Source: Betaproteobacteria bacterium (GTDB lineage Bacteria > Pseudomonadota > Gammaproteobacteria > Burkholderiales > SG8-41). From it: 64,000 nucleotides of DNA. Under the pieces are notes generated by a model that was not told the DNA's origin, did no database searches, and saw only the letters and a list, made by a program, of their open reading frames with translations. Where the stretch lies: contig JAOTVX010000003.1 in NCBI GenBank assembly GCA_029863175.1, forward strand, positions 62,001 through 126,000, written 5' to 3'. The position numbers and the translations under genes were made by a program. Shown here piece by piece: positions 61,586 through 64,000 of the stretch (within the stretch, counting starts at the first letter, position 1; each line of letters begins with the position of its first letter).

Positions 61586-62218
61586 ATGGCAATGCTCGAT
61601 CCGAAACGAACGGGATTGATCGCCGCCGCCGCGCTCGCGCTCGTACTGCAGGGTTGCGCCTCGATGTCGAAGAACGAATGTTTGAGCGCGGACTGGTACG
61701 CGATCGGTTACGAGAGCGGCATTCGCGGGCAGCGCGAGGCCCAGATCAGCGAGCACCGCAAGGCCTGCGCCGAGCACAGCGTGACGCCCGATCTCGCGCG
61801 CTATCTCGAGGGGCGCGAAGCGGGACTGCAGGGCTTCTGCGAACCGAGGAACGGCTATCGACTCGGGCGTGCCGGCACGGGCTACGCCGGGGTGTGCCCG
61901 CCACGCCTCGAGGACAAGTTCCTGCAGGCCTACGGCGCGGGACGCGAGCTGTACGACATGCAGCAGAACATCAACCGGCTCAAGCGCCGCGTCAACGCCA
62001 AGCAGGCGGAGCTGAAAAACCTCAACGAAGACATCGCCGACAAGCAGGCCGAGCTGATCGCAGCCGGCACGACGCCGTCGCAGCGGGTGCTGTCGCTCGC
62101 ACAGCTGCTCGAGCTACAGGAAAAGGCGAAGCACATCCGGCGCGACATCTACTACGCGCGCGTCCAGCGCGACCGCGAGCGAGCGCGGCTGGCGTCGGCG
62201 GAGCGCGCTCGACGGTAA
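61586..62218 (+). CDS. DUF2799 lipoprotein with coiled coil
   Basis: A 210-residue lipoprotein. Signal peptide with the lipobox LVLQGC (lipidated Cys24), then the DUF2799 part: SMSKNECLSADWYAIGYESG, KACAEHSVTPDLARYLEGRE and GLQGFCEPRNGYRLGRAG. Residues about 130-205 form a long coiled coil (INRLKRRVNAKQAELKNLNE; EKAKHIRRDIYYARVQRDRE). Function unknown. Start ATG 61586 has GGAGG upstream. Confidence 0.87.
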   Translation: MAMLDPKRTGLIAAAALALVLQGCASMSKNECLSADWYAIGYESGIRGQREAQISEHRKACAEHSVTPDLARYLEGREAGLQGFCEPRNGYRLGRAGTGYAGVCPPRLEDKFLQAYGAGRELYDMQQNINRLKRRVNAKQAELKNLNEDIADKQAELIAAGTTPSQRVLSLAQLLELQEKAKHIRRDIYYARVQRDRERARLASAERARR

Positions 62219-62280
62219 GCCTGCGCGACGCGCACGTCGCCGTCATCGCGCTGACGGCCCTTCGCCTTCGCCGGCAGGTC

Positions 62281-62700
62281 TAAACCGGGTAAACCGGGGT
62301 AAACCGGGGACAGACCACGTTTTCCAGTCCAACAAAGTTACACTGATGAATGTTGAATGATGAAAAGAATCGGCGTTTATCTGCGTTTATCTGCGGCTAA
62401 TTCCGGGTTCTGAACGAGGTCGGTTTCACGTTTCACGTTTTACGTTTTACGTTTTACGATTCACGGCTCTGTGATCGGCGGCTATAACTACGGTGACCAG
62501 TGACCCGTGACCGGTGACTAGTGCTAAAGAGGTGACGGCTGACGAGTGACGAGTGACGAGTGACGACAAACGGTTCGGTCCACTCACCATTCATCATTCA
62601 TCATTTATCATTTATCATTTATCATTCACGAAGTGTAAGGCCCTTCATCCTTCATACTTGGTATTGGCCCTCGTCACCGGACACTCGACACTCGTGACCT
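62281..62700. repeat. Dense array of short-period repeats
   Basis: A stack of different families: TAAACCGGGG units (period 10), GCGTTTATCT decamers, GTTTCAC/GTTTTAC heptamers, GACGAGT heptamers, and CATTCAT/CATTTAT heptamers (six units). No gene in the gap 62219-62704. It is the longest such array here. Confidence 0.85.
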
Positions 62701-62704
62701 CAAC

Positions 62705-63934
62705 ATGAACGACACCACCACCCAAACCAGCGAGAGCAACCTCCGCGTCGCCGGCCGGCGCAGCCGCGCCGATGTCCCGCGCCGGTTCAAGAACATCCTC
62801 TGCCTCGACGACTTCGAGGAACCCGCGCGCCGCTTCCTGCCGCGCCCCATCTTCGGCTACGTCTCCGGCGGCGTGGAAACCAACTCGGCCCGCGACGGCA
62901 ACCGCGCCGCCTTCGCCGAGTGGGAGTTCCTGCCCCGCGTCCTGATCAACACCCGCGGCCGCCAGCAGAAAACGACGGTGCTCGGACGCATGTACGACCT
63001 GCCGTTCGGCTTTCCGCCGATGGGCGGCACTTCGCTCGCCGCCTACATGGGCGACTCCGTGCTGGCGCAGGTCGCGGCGGAACTGAACACAATCAATATC
63101 CAGAGCGGCGCGTCGCTCACGCCGATGGAGCGCGTGCGCGCCATCGGGCCGACCGCCTGGTTCCAGGCCTACCTTCCCGGCGACCGGGAGATCATCGTGC
63201 CGCTCGTCGAGCGCGCGCAGGCCGCGGGCTTCGACACGCTCGTGCTGACGGTGGACGTGCAGGTGCCGTCGAACCGCGAGAACAACGTCAGGTCCGGCTA
63301 CAACTCGCCGCTCAAGCCCACCCCGCGCCTCATGTGGGACTGCCTCGTGCGCCCGCGCTGGCTCCTCGGCAACTTCGGCCGCACCGTGCTCAAGCACGGG
63401 ATGCCGCACCTGGAGAACATGGGCTTCCCGCGCATCCCGGTTATGGGCTACGCCGAGCGCCCGCGCATGGCGCGCGATGCCTTGGCCTGGGAGCACCTCG
63501 AGCTCATGCGCCGGATCTGGAAGGGCAAGCTCGTGCTGAAAGGCGTCCTCTCCCCGCAGGACGTGCGCGTCGCGCGCGAGAGCGGCGTGGACGGCATCCT
63601 GGTGTCGAACCACGGCGGCCGCCAGCTCGATTACACCGTCGCGCCGCTGCGCGCGCTCCCCGCCGTGGTTGCCGAGGCCGGCGACATGACCATCATGATG
63701 GACGGCGGAGTCCGCCGAGGCACCGACGTGTTGAAGGCCCTCGCCCTCGGCGCGAAGTTCGTCTTCATCGGCCGGCCGTTCCTTTACGCCGCGGCCATCG
63801 CCGGCGCAGCCGGCGTCCACCACGCCGTTTCCGTCCTGAAGGACGAAATCAGCCGCGACATGGCAATGCTCGGCATCTCCTCACTCGCCGAAATGAAGCG
63901 TGAGCTGCTGGTTCCGGCGCGCGGTCCCATCTGA
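62705..63934 (+). CDS. FMN-dependent alpha-hydroxy-acid dehydrogenase/oxidase
   Basis: A 409-residue (S)-2-hydroxy-acid dehydrogenase of the LldD/glycolate oxidase/mandelate dehydrogenase family. Marks: FGYVSGGVETN, FLPRVLINTRGRQ, PPMGGTSLAAYMGD, WFQAYLPGD, LTVDVQVPSNRENNVR, the FMN Lys in KLVLKGVLSPQDVR, and the catalytic His303 in LVSNHGGRQLDYTVAPLRAL followed by DGGVRRGTDVLKALALGA. The substrate cannot be told. It begins just after the repeat array and ends 66 bases from the window edge. Confidence 0.95.
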   Translation: MNDTTTQTSESNLRVAGRRSRADVPRRFKNILCLDDFEEPARRFLPRPIFGYVSGGVETNSARDGNRAAFAEWEFLPRVLINTRGRQQKTTVLGRMYDLPFGFPPMGGTSLAAYMGDSVLAQVAAELNTINIQSGASLTPMERVRAIGPTAWFQAYLPGDREIIVPLVERAQAAGFDTLVLTVDVQVPSNRENNVRSGYNSPLKPTPRLMWDCLVRPRWLLGNFGRTVLKHGMPHLENMGFPRIPVMGYAERPRMARDALAWEHLELMRRIWKGKLVLKGVLSPQDVRVARESGVDGILVSNHGGRQLDYTVAPLRALPAVVAEAGDMTIMMDGGVRRGTDVLKALALGAKFVFIGRPFLYAAAIAGAAGVHHAVSVLKDEISRDMAMLGISSLAEMKRELLVPARGPI

Positions 63935-64000
63935 CTTCCGCCATCCGCCTTTAGGCGGCAGCCTCATTTCTCCGCCCTCTTCCCTCTTACCTCACCGCTT

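Overview
This 64 kb window is a GC-rich chromosomal segment, most likely from a betaproteobacterium (order Burkholderiales/Nitrosomonadales sensu lato). The lineage call is inferred from gene content and order: gcvT-gcvH-gcvPA-gcvPB with a split P-protein, a DUF3426 zinc-ribbon protein next to prmA-accC-accB-aroQ, hemC-hemD-hemX-hemY beside an AlgZ/AlgR-type two-component pair and argH, and a two-haem cytochrome c5. There is no rRNA, CRISPR array, prophage or intact insertion sequence. One tRNA is present, tRNA-Arg(CCG).

Layout. 1-3.0 kb: the 3' part of HMG-CoA lyase, two small conserved proteins, topoisomerase IB and a decapitated MAPEG gene. 3.0-10.8 kb: a membrane zinc-ribbon protein, MFS transporter, SGNH lipoprotein, PYROXD2-like oxidoreductase, tRNA-Arg, dihaem cytochrome c, apaH, a PfkB sugar kinase and dgkA. 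10.9-15.7 kb: the glycine cleavage operon behind a leader that looks like a damaged glycine riboswitch plus an intrinsic terminator. 15.7-25.2 kb: DUF3426, prmA, accC, accB, aroQ, a TlpA thioredoxin, dsbD, cutA, an epimerase and a ferredoxin-reductase. 25.4-34.4 kb: haem genes, algR/algZ, argH and a fructosamine-kinase-like gene. 34.5-39.5 kb: a LacI-type regulator, xsc (sulfoacetaldehyde acetyltransferase), a membrane protein and a TauE/SafE exporter; an identical 15-bp palindromic operator overlaps the -35 of both the regulator and xsc. 39.6-43.4 kb: grxD, prmC, prfA, hemA. 43.7-52.4 kb: prpB, an IclR regulator, two class III CoA-transferases, a CitE-like lyase and a MaoC/mesaconyl-C4-CoA-hydratase-like enzyme (together an itaconate/mesaconate-type C5 dicarboxylate route), an exported methyltransferase and a 3-hydroxyacyl-CoA dehydrogenase. 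52.4-62.2 kb is an accessory stretch: an IS91-type transposase scrap, a lower-GC TPR-sulfotransferase, a TIR-TM-DUF1566 protein, and a group of VWA, S1C protease, MoxR, DUF58 and VWA genes interrupted by a ~410-bp inverted-repeat element, then a DUF2799 lipoprotein. 62.7-63.9 kb: an FMN alpha-hydroxy-acid dehydrogenase.

The most unusual signal is non-coding. Many intergenic gaps hold short-period (7, 8 or 10 bp) degenerate tandem repeats, usually as two inverted arms, and very often they begin at or within a few bases of a stop codon. A second family consists of ~200-bp elements bounded by two different palindromes, present twice in opposite orientation; their CTAG ends coincide with stop codons.
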